This document shows, one piece after another, positions 16,608 to 25,574 of a stretch of DNA of 29,790 nucleotides. The position numbers and the translations under genes are program-made. The DNA is from an uncultured Bacteroidaceae bacterium (GTDB lineage: Bacteria > Bacteroidota > Bacteroidia > Bacteroidales > Bacteroidaceae), in assembly GCA_904501945.1 (NCBI GenBank), contig CAJGCU010000016.1:1-29790 (forward strand), in the 5' to 3' direction. Numbering within the stretch: the stretch's first letter is position 1; each line of letters begins with the position of its first letter. The notes below the pieces were generated by a model that had not been told where the DNA came from, did no database searches, and saw only the letters and a program-made list of their open reading frames with translations.

Positions 16608-18434
16608 ATGAATTTCAGACATTTCATTATATATACATCCCTGTTCTGTTCTACACTGACAGTAGAAGCACAGCCTTTACAAGAGTTTTCTATAGACAAG
16701 GTTGAACTCAATCCCTCATGGGTGAAAGAACGTGAACAAATGGACATCGACTTCATCATAAGCATTGACGTCGACCGATTGCTTCACACCTTCCGTCTCA
16801 ATGCCGGACTACCTTCAGAGGCTGAACCTCTTGGAGGATGGGAAGCACCCTACATCGGGCTGCGAGGACATTTCACCGGGCACTACCTTTCAGCCTTGTC
16901 CTCACTTGTTTGCAGGTATAAAGATGTCCGGCTTTCCCAACGGCTAGACTATCTGGTCAACGAGCTTGACAAATGCCAGCGAACAAACGGGAAAGGATAC
17001 CTAAGCGCATTTCCTGAGACAGACTTCGATGTACTGGAGAGAAATTTTGGAGGCGTCTGGGCTCCTTATTACACCATGCACAAACTCATGCAAGGACTGC
17101 TTGATGCCTACACATTGACAGGTAACAAAAAGGCCTATGAAATGGTGTTAAAGATGGCTGATTATTTCAACAATCGAATGTCACACCTTTCCATCGAAAG
17201 CCAACGTCGACTGCTTGACACCCGAGCTGCCAACCCCGCAAACGAGGCTGGAGGCATGAACGAAGTGCTTTACAAACTCTATGCCATCTCGCATGATAAA
17301 AAGCACCTGAGCCTGGCACACATGTTCGATCCCGAATGGTTTGCAACACCTCTGTCTGAAGGCAAGGATATCCTCTCAGGACTACATTCCAACACCCACA
17401 TCGTGCTAGTACATGGATTCTTCTGGAGACACCAAATCACAGGCGAACAGAAATACTGGGACGCTGCACGAAACTTCTGGGATATTCTTTACAAGGACCA
17501 CACCTACGTGAATGGAAGCAGCAGCGGTCCGCACCCCCGTCCCACCACTCCTACCTCTAAAACGGCGGAGCACTGGGGAGAAGCAGGAAAGCTCAGCAAC
17601 ACGCTCAGCACCGAGACTGGAGAAAGTTGTGTAACTCACAACACGCAGAAGTTATCTGCTTACTTGTTTAGCCAAACAGCGCAGCCCCAATATGCTGACA
17701 AGATGATGGATATGTACTGGAATGCCATCCTGCCCATACAAAGTCCTACTTCCGGACGAATGGTATACCATCTGCCACTTGGCTCGCCACGCACAAAGAA
17801 GTACCTAGAACCAGGAGACTTCTTCTGCTGCAGCGGTTCGACAACAGAAGCCTTCACACGTCTCAATACAGGCATTTACTGGCACGATAAACAATCGCTG
17901 TGGGTAAACCAATATGTGCCATCCACTCTAACATGGGACGAAAGAGGCATCACCTTCACACAAGAAGGAAACTTCCCTCTCTCACCCACTACCACGTTCA
18001 AGGTGAAAACGAAGCAGAAACAGCGCTTTACACTGAAACTGCTCATCCCGTCGTGGGCAGAAAGCGCAACTATCAGCATCAACGGAAGAGAGAAGAAAAT
18101 ACGCACGACGAAAGAGCCACAGCATTATGCCATCAGCCGACAATGGAAAAATGGAGATGAAATCAAGCTTACGCTCAACAGCGAGTTCCGCATACATCGC
18201 CTGCAAGGCGAAGGACATACCGTTGCCATATCCTATGGACCGCAGCTTCTAGCCTTTGTTGGCAACGAAGAGGTGAAACTCAACCTCACAGAAGAGCAGT
18301 TGCTTGATCATCTACAAGTAAAAGATTCGGCTGAAGGAGAATACATACTCAACCACAATGGAAAACAATACAAGCTATGCCCTTTCTTCCTTCTCGACAA
18401 GGAAACCTACAGCGTATACATACAATTAAAATAA
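16608..18434 (+). CDS. Exported GH127-family glycosidase (beta-L-arabinofuranosidase type, DUF1680)
   Basis: The 608-residue protein starts with a signal peptide ending in VEAQ near residue 22, so it is periplasmic or surface-exposed. The (alpha/alpha)6 domain has GLRGHFTGHYLSA (84-96), VWAPYYTMHKLMQG (150-163) and AGGMNEVLY (214-222). The zinc-thiolate catalytic set known from the family is present: Glu339 and Cys341 (GESC), and Cys407 and Cys408 (FFCCSGS), almost at the numbering of HypBA1. A C-terminal beta-sandwich follows. It removes a terminal sugar, classically beta-L-arabinofuranose; the family also contains an enzyme for aceric acid in rhamnogalacturonan II. It is followed after 13 bp by a fucosidase gene. 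Confidence 0.85.
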   Translation: MNFRHFIIYTSLFCSTLTVEAQPLQEFSIDKVELNPSWVKEREQMDIDFIISIDVDRLLHTFRLNAGLPSEAEPLGGWEAPYIGLRGHFTGHYLSALSSLVCRYKDVRLSQRLDYLVNELDKCQRTNGKGYLSAFPETDFDVLERNFGGVWAPYYTMHKLMQGLLDAYTLTGNKKAYEMVLKMADYFNNRMSHLSIESQRRLLDTRAANPANEAGGMNEVLYKLYAISHDKKHLSLAHMFDPEWFATPLSEGKDILSGLHSNTHIVLVHGFFWRHQITGEQKYWDAARNFWDILYKDHTYVNGSSSGPHPRPTTPTSKTAEHWGEAGKLSNTLSTETGESCVTHNTQKLSAYLFSQTAQPQYADKMMDMYWNAILPIQSPTSGRMVYHLPLGSPRTKKYLEPGDFFCCSGSTTEAFTRLNTGIYWHDKQSLWVNQYVPSTLTWDERGITFTQEGNFPLSPTTTFKVKTKQKQRFTLKLLIPSWAESATISINGREKKIRTTKEPQHYAISRQWKNGDEIKLTLNSEFRIHRLQGEGHTVAISYGPQLLAFVGNEEVKLNLTEEQLLDHLQVKDSAEGEYILNHNGKQYKLCPFFLLDKETYSVYIQLK

Positions 18435-18447
18435 TTAACACACTAAC

Positions 18448-20109
18448 ATGAAAAAAACTCTCACAACACTCCTTGCCACCTGCGTTCTTACCGCATTGCA
18501 AGCACAAGACTATCCAATTCCTGTATTGGAAAACGATGAACCAATGGCCACAGGACAATTCACACCAGATTGGGAATCTCTCAGAACATACGAAGTACCA
18601 GAATGGTTCCGCGATGCAAAATTCGGCATCTGGGCACATTGGGGTCCACAATGCGTGGAAGGCTCCGGTGACTGGATGGCACGCGAAATGTACATGGAAG
18701 GCAACTACAAGTACAACCACCACCGCGAACATTACGGACACCCTTCCGAAGTAGGTTTCAAGGATATCCTCCCCCTTTTCAAGGCTGAAAACTGGACACC
18801 AGAAGAACTGGTGAAGTTTTACAAAGAAGAATGCGGAGCACAGTATTTCTTTGCGCTCGGTAACCACCACGACAACTTCGACCTGTGGGACAGCAAATAC
18901 CAAGAGTGGAACTCTCAGAACATAGGCCCCAAGAAAGACATTCTGGACGGATGGGCAAAAGCCGCAAAAAAAGCCGGGCTTCCTTTGGGCATTTCCTTCC
19001 ATGCCGACCACGCATGGACATGGTATGAGCCCTCGCGCCGCTTCGACATGAAAGGAGAGAAGCGCGGCGTCAAATATGACGGATGGCTCACAAAAGAAGA
19101 CGGTTACAAGCCGAATGCTGACGGGACAGAGAAATGGTGGAAAGGCCTCGACCCCCAGAAACTTTACGCACAGAACCATGACTTCAGCGACAACACATGG
19201 GACAACGGTGTCATACACAGACAGTGGGGATGGCAGAACGGTGCCTGCCCGCCAAGCCAAGAATTCGTGACAAACTTCTACAACCGCACCCTAGACGCCA
19301 TCAATCGCTACAACCCCGACTTGATTTACTTCGATGTGACGGTGCTCCCGTTTTATCCCATCAGCGATGCCGGCATGAAGATTGTAGCCCATATGTATAA
19401 CCGTAGCGCTTCACTGAACAAAGGGAAAAATCAGGCAGTCGCATTCGGAAAGATTCTCGAAGAAGACATGAAAGATGCACTCGTCTGGGATGTAGAACGA
19501 GGCGCCCCCAACCAGATTATGCCTCGTCCATGGCAATGCTGCAACTGCCTTGGCGACTGGCACTACAACAACGGTGTCTACGAAAGAAACGGATATAAGA
19601 GCGCAGCAACCGTAGCCAAGCTTCTGGTCGACATCGTCAGCAAGAACGGCAACATGCTTCTCTCCGTGCCTCTCCGCGCCGACGGAACCCCTGATGAAAA
19701 AGAAATCGCCATCATGAAGGAGTTCGGCGCATGGATGAAAATCAACAGCGAAAGCATCGTCAAGACACGCCCATGGAAAATCTTCGGCGAAGGTCCCATC
19801 GCAAACTCCGACATCGCCATCAACGCACAAGGCTTCAACGACGGACAGTACACAAGGGCCGGCGCCAACGAGATACGCTTCACACAAACAGAAAAGAGCC
19901 TCTACGTCTCAGCGCTTGCATGGCCTAAAGACATGATTATCAGTGTTAAATCGCTTGCAGAAGGTTCAGAACTTTACCCCGAAAAAATCAAGTCAGTTGA
20001 GTTGCTCGGCTATGGAAAGGTCCAGTTCACCCGCACGGCAGACGCGCTCACAGTCAGCCTGCCCGAAAAGTTGAACAACATCATGCCGGTACTGAAAATA
20101 AAGAAATAA
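18448..20109 (+). CDS. Exported GH29 alpha-L-fucosidase
   Basis: The 553-residue protein has a signal peptide (MKKTLTTLLATCVLTALQAQ). The GH29 TIM barrel shows FRDAKFGIWAHWGP (54-67), the substrate-binding GNHHDNFDLW (138-147), and a nucleophile candidate Asp296 in NPDLIYFDV. The GEGP motif near residue 448 and the all-beta C-terminal domain are typical. The enzyme retains configuration and releases L-fucose from glycan ends. It lies directly behind the first GH127 gene. The acid/base residue cannot be fixed by eye. It is clearly different from the second GH29 at 20285, so the pair may split linkages. Confidence 0.9.
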   Translation: MKKTLTTLLATCVLTALQAQDYPIPVLENDEPMATGQFTPDWESLRTYEVPEWFRDAKFGIWAHWGPQCVEGSGDWMAREMYMEGNYKYNHHREHYGHPSEVGFKDILPLFKAENWTPEELVKFYKEECGAQYFFALGNHHDNFDLWDSKYQEWNSQNIGPKKDILDGWAKAAKKAGLPLGISFHADHAWTWYEPSRRFDMKGEKRGVKYDGWLTKEDGYKPNADGTEKWWKGLDPQKLYAQNHDFSDNTWDNGVIHRQWGWQNGACPPSQEFVTNFYNRTLDAINRYNPDLIYFDVTVLPFYPISDAGMKIVAHMYNRSASLNKGKNQAVAFGKILEEDMKDALVWDVERGAPNQIMPRPWQCCNCLGDWHYNNGVYERNGYKSAATVAKLLVDIVSKNGNMLLSVPLRADGTPDEKEIAIMKEFGAWMKINSESIVKTRPWKIFGEGPIANSDIAINAQGFNDGQYTRAGANEIRFTQTEKSLYVSALAWPKDMIISVKSLAEGSELYPEKIKSVELLGYGKVQFTRTADALTVSLPEKLNNIMPVLKIKK

Positions 20110-20117
20110 CCCTCAAC

Positions 20118-20156
20118 GAGTTCGATGAATAGAGCACCCCTCTACTCATCGAACTC
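20118..20156 (+). repeat. Perfect inverted repeat between the two fucosidase genes
   Basis: GAGTTCGATGA (20118-20128) and TCATCGAACTC (20146-20156) form an 11-bp perfect stem with a 17-nt loop, 8 bp after the first GH29 stop. No T-tract follows on the plus strand (ACATCAAAAAAAG). The motif AGCACCCCtCTACT in the loop is repeated just downstream as AGCACCCCCCTACT (about 20168-20181). It may set transcript levels between upstream and downstream glycosidase genes. No other gene is seen in the 175-bp gap. Confidence 0.5.
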
Positions 20157-20284
20157 ACATCAAAAAAAGCACCCCCCTACTGTCTATAACCGTCCAAAAT
20201 CCACATGTCACCTCAATGAGGTACAAACTAACTCGAGTTTATTCTGATTCCCAAAAACACATTAACAGACATCTATTTCGCCAC

Positions 20285-22129
20285 ATGAAACTGAAGAACA
20301 TTATGGCACTGCTAGCCATCACCCTTCTGAACAGCCAAATACAAGCTCAAAACACAAAAACTCCAGCTCCTTGCGGTCCCTTGCCAACAGAGAATCAACT
20401 GCGCTGGCAGGATTTAGAGATGTATGCCTTCATCCACTACTCCCTGAACACCTACACCAACCAAGAATGGGGATACGGCAATGAAGACCCTAAGCTATTC
20501 AATCCCAGCAACCTTGACTGCCGCCAATGGGCACGCGTCTGCAAGCAGGCCGGCATGAAAGGCATTATCTTCACAGCCAAGCACCATTGCGGCTTCTGCA
20601 TGTGGCCTTCCAAATACACAGAATATTCAGTAAAGAATTCACCCTGGAAAAACGGGCAAGGCGATGTGGTGCGCGAACTGGCCGAAGCCTGCCGTGAGGA
20701 AGGACTAAAATATGCCGTCTATCTATCCCCATGGGACAGGAATCATCCCGAATACGGAAAGCCAGAATACATCACCTACTTCCGCAACCAGCTGCGCGAG
20801 TTGCTAACAGAATACGGTGACATGTTCGAAGTCTGGTTTGACGGAGCCCACGGTGGCGACGGCTGGTATGGCGGAGCCAACGAACGGCGCAACATCGACC
20901 GAACGACCTATTACGAGTGGCCGGAGACTTACCGTATGATTCGCGAGCTGCAGCCCAACGCCCTCATCTGGAACGACGGCGGCGACCGCGGCGACCTGCG
21001 CTGGGTAGGTACAGAGGCTGGCTTCATCGGAGAAACCAATTGGAGCCTGCTGCACAAAACAGGCAACGTTCCCTTCGAGCAGCTACACTACGGAGTGGAG
21101 AACGGCAACGTATGGGTGCCTGGCGAAACCAACACCAGCATCCGTCCAGGCTGGTTCTACCACGAGACAGAAAACGGAAGCGTAAAGAGCCTCTCCCACC
21201 TCATGGACACCTATTACAAGTCTGTAGGACGCAACTCAACCCTCCTTCTCAATTTCCCCATCGCTCCCAACGGACGCATCCATCCAACAGACTCACTGCG
21301 AGGCATCGCCTTCAACAACATGATTCAGGAAATCTTCAAAACCGATCTTGTCCAAAATGCAAAAGTCACAGCATCCAACACGCGTGGCGGAAAAAAGAAA
21401 TTCGCCGCTTCAAAAGTACTTGACGGCAAAGATGACACCTATTGGGCAACCGATGACAACATAACCAACGCATCCCTTACGATAGAGTTTAAGAATCCAA
21501 CCACCTTCAACCGATTTTTAGCAGAAGAATACATCCCATTAGGGCAACGCGTGAAGAAATTCTCCCTAGAAGCATTCATCAACGGAGAATGGGTATCATT
21601 AAAAGACGCCCTGGTCAATAACGGAGACGGTTTAACCACCATCGGGCACCGCCGCATCATTTGCTTCCCGACCATCACCACAACCAAATTGCGATTCACA
21701 ATCCTCGACGCAAAGGCATGCCCCCTCATCTCCAGAATCGGAATCTACATGGCACCCGACATCAACCAGAAAAAGCCACAAGCAAGAAAGGAACAAGCAT
21801 CCAGCTACTCTATCCTCCAGCCAACCGACCGAACATTGCTTATCAACCTCAACCAAGAAGCAACGGTCACAGGATTCAGCTATTTCCCGCCTCAAGACAC
21901 TCGCGATGGAGTCATCACCCACTATCGCATCTCCGCCACCACCGACCAGAAGCACTGGGAAACCATTGGCGAAGGAGAATTCTCCAACATCGCCAACAAC
22001 CCCATCTGGCAGACCATACGCTGCAAGCCCACACGCGCCATCACCATCCGCTTGGAAGGACTGCGCCTGGTACAAGGAGAGCGCATAGGTTATAGCGACA
22101 TAGAAGTCATCACTGCTGAAAAAAAATAA
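20285..22129 (+). CDS. Exported GH29 alpha-L-fucosidase with C-terminal F5/8-type carbohydrate-binding domains
   Basis: I start at the ATG at 20285 because it begins a signal peptide (MKLKNIMALLAITLLNSQIQAQ); the longer frame from 20216 adds 23 charged residues before it. The 614-residue product has the GH29 barrel with FIHYSLNTYTN (49-59), FTAKHHCGFCMW (96-107), YLSPWDRN (146-153) and a nucleophile candidate Asp186 in VWFDGAHGGDG. After about residue 360 two discoidin/F5-8-type modules follow (AASKVLDGKDDTYWAT; later YRISATTDQKHWE). This layout is typical of GH29 subfamily B enzymes, which prefer branched alpha-1,3/1,4-fucose. Subfamily placement is inferred. Confidence 0.88.
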   Translation: MKLKNIMALLAITLLNSQIQAQNTKTPAPCGPLPTENQLRWQDLEMYAFIHYSLNTYTNQEWGYGNEDPKLFNPSNLDCRQWARVCKQAGMKGIIFTAKHHCGFCMWPSKYTEYSVKNSPWKNGQGDVVRELAEACREEGLKYAVYLSPWDRNHPEYGKPEYITYFRNQLRELLTEYGDMFEVWFDGAHGGDGWYGGANERRNIDRTTYYEWPETYRMIRELQPNALIWNDGGDRGDLRWVGTEAGFIGETNWSLLHKTGNVPFEQLHYGVENGNVWVPGETNTSIRPGWFYHETENGSVKSLSHLMDTYYKSVGRNSTLLLNFPIAPNGRIHPTDSLRGIAFNNMIQEIFKTDLVQNAKVTASNTRGGKKKFAASKVLDGKDDTYWATDDNITNASLTIEFKNPTTFNRFLAEEYIPLGQRVKKFSLEAFINGEWVSLKDALVNNGDGLTTIGHRRIICFPTITTTKLRFTILDAKACPLISRIGIYMAPDINQKKPQARKEQASSYSILQPTDRTLLINLNQEATVTGFSYFPPQDTRDGVITHYRISATTDQKHWETIGEGEFSNIANNPIWQTIRCKPTRAITIRLEGLRLVQGERIGYSDIEVITAEKK

Positions 22130-22171
22130 AAAAGAACCAATCTCCTGCAACAACAACACCCCAATAACCAC

Positions 22172-24547
22172 ATGAAAACAATTATAATCTCAGCATGCCT
22201 GACAGCCTTCACTATAGCAGTCCACGCACAAGACAAACTGTACCACAACGAATTCCCGCTCGGAGATGTAACCCTGCTGGATGGTCCATTGAAAAAAGCA
22301 CGCGACCTGAATGTCCAGACACTGCTCCAGTATAACTGCGACCGCCTCTTAGCCCCCTACCGCAAAGAGGCAGGTTTAGAGCCCAAAGCCAAAGCCTATC
22401 CCAATTGGGACGGGCTAGATGGACACGTAGCCGGCCATTACCTCACAGCAATGGCTCAGAATGCCGCTACAGGCAACGAGGAGTGCCGCACACGCATGGA
22501 GTACATGATTAGCGAACTGCAGCTCTGCGCCGAAGCCAACATCAAGAACCACCCCGAATGGGGCAAAGGCTACGTAGGCGGAATGCCCGACAGCGAACGC
22601 ATCTGGAGCAACTTCAAGAAAGGGAACTTCGGCGTTTACTTCGGTGCATGGGCACCCTTCTACAATCTGCACAAGATGTACGCAGGCCTACGCGATGCAT
22701 GGCTCTATTGCGACAACGAGCAGGCAAAGACACTCTTTCTCGGTTTCTGCGACTGGGCCATCGACCTGACATCCGGACTTAGCGACGCCCAGATGGAACA
22801 GATGCTGGGCAATGAGCATGGCGGCATGAACGAAGTGCTGGCCGACGCTTACGCCATTTCAGGCAACCAGCAGAAATACCTCGATGTAGCCAAGCGATTC
22901 TCACACCGCCGTCTGCTGACTCCTATGTCTCAACGCATAGATTGCCTCGACAACATGCACGCCAACACACAGGTGCCCAAGGCAGTAGGCTTCGAACGCA
23001 TCAGCGAACTCTCAGGCGACGAGAGCTACCACCACGCAGCCGATTTCTTCTGGAACACCGTAACAGGAGAACGCTCATTAGCCTTTGGCGGCAACTCTCG
23101 CCGCGAGCATTTCCCTAGCAAGGAAGCTTGTACAGACTTCATCAACGACATCGACGGTCCCGAGACCTGCAACACCAACAACATGCTGAAGCTCACCGAA
23201 GAGATGCACCGCCGCAACCCAGAAGCACGCTATGCCGACTACTACGAGCAAGCCACCTTCAACCACATCCTCTCCACACAGCATCCCGAACACGGCGGCT
23301 ACGTGTACTTCACCCCCACCCGTCCACGCCACTACCGCAACTACTCCGCCCCCAACGAGGCCATGTGGTGCTGCGTAGGCACAGGCATGGAGAACCACAG
23401 CAAGTACGGCCAGTTCATCTACACCCACGTGGGCAGCGCCCTCTATGTGAACCTCTTCGCCGCATCAGAGCTGAACTGGAAAGAGAAAAACATCACCATT
23501 CGCCAAGAAACCAGCTTCCCATATAGCGAAACCAGCCGCATCACCATCACCAGCGGCAAAGGGCAGTTTCCGCTGCTCGTCCGCTACCCAGGCTGGGTCA
23601 AGCCCGGCGACTTCTCCGTCAAAGTAAATGGAAAGGCAGTCAACATCATCAGCGGTCCATCATCCTACATCACCATCGACCGCAAGTGGAAGAAAGGCGA
23701 CACCGTCGACATCACCTTCCCTATGCACAGCAGCATCAAGTACCTGCCCAACGTACCGCAATACATCGCCCTGATGCACGGCCCCATCTTGCTGGGCATG
23801 AAGACCGGAACAGAAGACCTGGCCAGCCTCATAGCCGACGACAGCCGCTTCGGACAATATGCCGGTGGCAAGAAACTGCCCATCAACGAAGCCCCCATCC
23901 TCGTCAATGACAACGTCGAGCAGATAGCCAGCCAGCTGACCCCAGTTCCAGGCAAGCCACTGCACTTCACTCTCAGCACAAAGATGGAAAACGCCATCAG
24001 CAACGAGCTGCAGCCCTTCTTCGAGATTCACGACTCACGCTACATGATTTACTGGCTTGCCCTGTCCGAAGACAGCTACAAGAGCCATCTCGACGCCATC
24101 TCCAAGGCAGAGCAAGAGCGGCAAGAACTGGAGGCACGCACCATAGACAAAGTGCAGCCCGGCGAACAGCAGCCCGAGACCGACCACAAGATGGAAACCG
24201 ACCAGTCACAGACAGGCAACACCAACGACGTCTTCTGGCGCGATGCCAGAGACGGGCACTACTTCAGCTACCTCATGCAGACAGCAGGGCGCACCGACCT
24301 CTCACTGCGCCTGATGTACTGGGGTGTAGGCGAGTGGAAGAGCCACGAGTTCGACATCTTCATCGACGACACACTGCTCATCTCCATCAACAATACAGGC
24401 AAATACCGCATCTCCGAGTTCAAATACGAAACCTACGACATCCCAGCCGAACTGCTGCAGGGCAAGTCACAAGTTCGTGTAAAATTCGTAGCCAAGCCCG
24501 GCAAACAGATTGGCGAGATTTACGGTGTAAGACTCATCAAGAAATAG
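22172..24547 (+). CDS. Exported GH127/GH146-type glycosidase with extra C-terminal domain
   Basis: The 791-residue protein has a signal peptide ending in VHAQ near residue 20. DUF1680 catalytic features are GHVAGHYLTAMA, WAPFYNLHKMYAGL and GGMNEVLADAYA. The zinc-thiolate residues are Glu331 and Cys333 (GPETC), and Cys400 and Cys401 (MWCCVGTGMENH). Beta-sandwich modules follow, then a Gln/Glu-rich charged linker (about 650-680) and a final domain of about 110 residues resembling DUF6805. It is longer than and only distantly similar to the GH127 at 16608, so the two probably attack different linkages. It is the last gene before the terminator at 24620 on the other strand. GH127 and GH146 cannot be separated by eye. 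Confidence 0.87.
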   Translation: MKTIIISACLTAFTIAVHAQDKLYHNEFPLGDVTLLDGPLKKARDLNVQTLLQYNCDRLLAPYRKEAGLEPKAKAYPNWDGLDGHVAGHYLTAMAQNAATGNEECRTRMEYMISELQLCAEANIKNHPEWGKGYVGGMPDSERIWSNFKKGNFGVYFGAWAPFYNLHKMYAGLRDAWLYCDNEQAKTLFLGFCDWAIDLTSGLSDAQMEQMLGNEHGGMNEVLADAYAISGNQQKYLDVAKRFSHRRLLTPMSQRIDCLDNMHANTQVPKAVGFERISELSGDESYHHAADFFWNTVTGERSLAFGGNSRREHFPSKEACTDFINDIDGPETCNTNNMLKLTEEMHRRNPEARYADYYEQATFNHILSTQHPEHGGYVYFTPTRPRHYRNYSAPNEAMWCCVGTGMENHSKYGQFIYTHVGSALYVNLFAASELNWKEKNITIRQETSFPYSETSRITITSGKGQFPLLVRYPGWVKPGDFSVKVNGKAVNIISGPSSYITIDRKWKKGDTVDITFPMHSSIKYLPNVPQYIALMHGPILLGMKTGTEDLASLIADDSRFGQYAGGKKLPINEAPILVNDNVEQIASQLTPVPGKPLHFTLSTKMENAISNELQPFFEIHDSRYMIYWLALSEDSYKSHLDAISKAEQERQELEARTIDKVQPGEQQPETDHKMETDQSQTGNTNDVFWRDARDGHYFSYLMQTAGRTDLSLRLMYWGVGEWKSHEFDIFIDDTLLISINNTGKYRISEFKYETYDIPAELLQGKSQVRVKFVAKPGKQIGEIYGVRLIKK

Positions 24548-24577
24548 CAGCCACAATAAAAGTTGCAAAATGAGAAA

Positions 24578-24625
24578 ATTAAAAAATTAAAAAATGAAAA
24601 AATGAAAAAGTGAAAAAATGACAAA
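24578..24625 (+). repeat. Six tandem A-rich octamers
   Basis: Units are ATTAAAAA twice, ATGAAAAA twice, GTGAAAAA and ATGACAAA. Read on the minus strand they are T-rich and begin directly after the hairpin at 24620-24649, so they act as the U-tract of the cassette's terminator. Confidence 0.7.
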
Positions 24626-24649
24626 GGGGTGCACGCGCACCCCTTTGTC
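24620..24649 (-). terminator. Strong hairpin terminator of the minus-strand cassette
   Basis: GACAAAGGGGTGC and GCACCCCTTTGTC form a perfect 13-bp stem with a four-base loop. On the minus strand it is followed by a long T-rich tract, so it ends transcription coming from 24675. It may also slow plus-strand transcripts from the glycosidase genes. Confidence 0.8.
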
Positions 24650-24674
24650 TATCATCACACCTAAAGCACCAATC

Positions 24675-25043
24675 TCAGATTAGCCTCCGTGCCATCGCCG
24701 CACTCATCGCCGCTTCCCACGCAAGCGAGAAACTCGTGTAATCAAACGGCTCAGCCCTCCCCCTGCTCCCCAAGGCATGAAACATTCTGCTCAGCAAGTC
24801 ACACGCCATGCGCTTTCCATCCTTCGTACCCCACTGCACCACGAAATACACAGGCATCCGCGCCATCAGCACCACACGCCTGATGTCAGCAATACTGTAT
24901 CCGTAGAAATCATGCAGAAACAGCTGCGTCTCCACATAGCCCTTAGGGTAAAGTTCACACATTCGCAGAAGAACACCTTGCAGATATTCCCTCACCCCCT
25001 CATACCCCTTCGGATTAGCTGTTTTCAGATAATTCACCATCAT
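24675..25043 (-). CDS. Hypothetical protein of the mobile cassette (122 aa)
   Basis: The start ATG at 25043 overlaps the stop of the DUF5675-like gene in an ATGA, which favours this start over the adjacent second ATG. The product is mostly helical by appearance, with YVETQLFLHDFYGYSIADIRR and WGTKDGKRMACDLLSRMFHAL; there is no signal peptide or clear membrane helix. I do not recognise a family. It is the last gene of the cassette before the hairpin terminator. The tight coupling argues that it is a real gene. Confidence 0.6.
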   Translation of the reverse strand: MMVNYLKTANPKGYEGVREYLQGVLLRMCELYPKGYVETQLFLHDFYGYSIADIRRVVLMARMPVYFVVQWGTKDGKRMACDLLSRMFHALGSRGRAEPFDYTSFSLAWEAAMSAAMARRLI

Positions 25044-25561
25044 GTGAAGTCCCAGTTAGCATCCTCATCCTCCTCTTCCACACCATTGATGCGTCCAGCC
25101 TCCTCATCATAGAAGTAGGCATCACTCTTCTTCACCTCCAGCACAATCTCGCAAGGCTTAGGCATCAGCGAAAGCCTCCCGTCCATGCGCAGCCTCTCAA
25201 TCAAGTCCGACAGCGCAGCCGTCACCTCCGCACCCCGTGCAATCGTACCACTTGCGTAGTCCACCTCCGCACCCACGCAAATGCAGCCGCAGTCAGCCTC
25301 TCTCGGGTTCTCCCTGCTCGTCAGCTTCGCATTGCAGAAATAGCCCTGCTTGCTCACGCACAGCTGCCACTGCAAGCCCTCCATCTGCGCCCGCAGCTTA
25401 TACTCTCCCACAGGCAGCGCATACATATACTTTCTTCCCCCTCCGCTGTCGGGGTCTCTCCGCTCCAGCGTATGGCACTTGAATCCCGTTGTCTCTTCCG
25501 CCAGCACCCCAGCCGTAAATGAGGCCGTGCCGATTGTTCTTGTAAGCGTAAATTTCACCAT
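25040..25561 (-). CDS. DUF5675-like protein
   Basis: The ATG at 25559-25561 has an unusually good Shine-Dalgarno (AAGGAAGGAAAG) just upstream; a longer frame to 25600 would need TTG and is rejected. The 173-residue product begins FTLTRTIGTASFTAGVL and continues with FKCHTLERRD and ALPVGEYKLRAQ. These recall DUF5675, a fold found in phage and prophage lysis or tail-associated modules (TLE...iPaGxY). The C-terminus is very acidic (EEEDEDANWDF). Its gene follows the lysozyme-like gene by 13 bp. The function is unknown, and the family call is by motif memory. Confidence 0.65.
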   Translation of the reverse strand: MVKFTLTRTIGTASFTAGVLAEETTGFKCHTLERRDPDSGGGRKYMYALPVGEYKLRAQMEGLQWQLCVSKQGYFCNAKLTSRENPREADCGCICVGAEVDYASGTIARGAEVTAALSDLIERLRMDGRLSLMPKPCEIVLEVKKSDAYFYDEEAGRINGVEEEDEDANWDFT

Positions 25562-25574
25562 CTTTCCTTCCTTT

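Noticed and set aside
20216..20284. Upstream ATG for the second fucosidase
   Set aside because: The added 23 residues are charged and would bury the signal peptide that begins at 20285.
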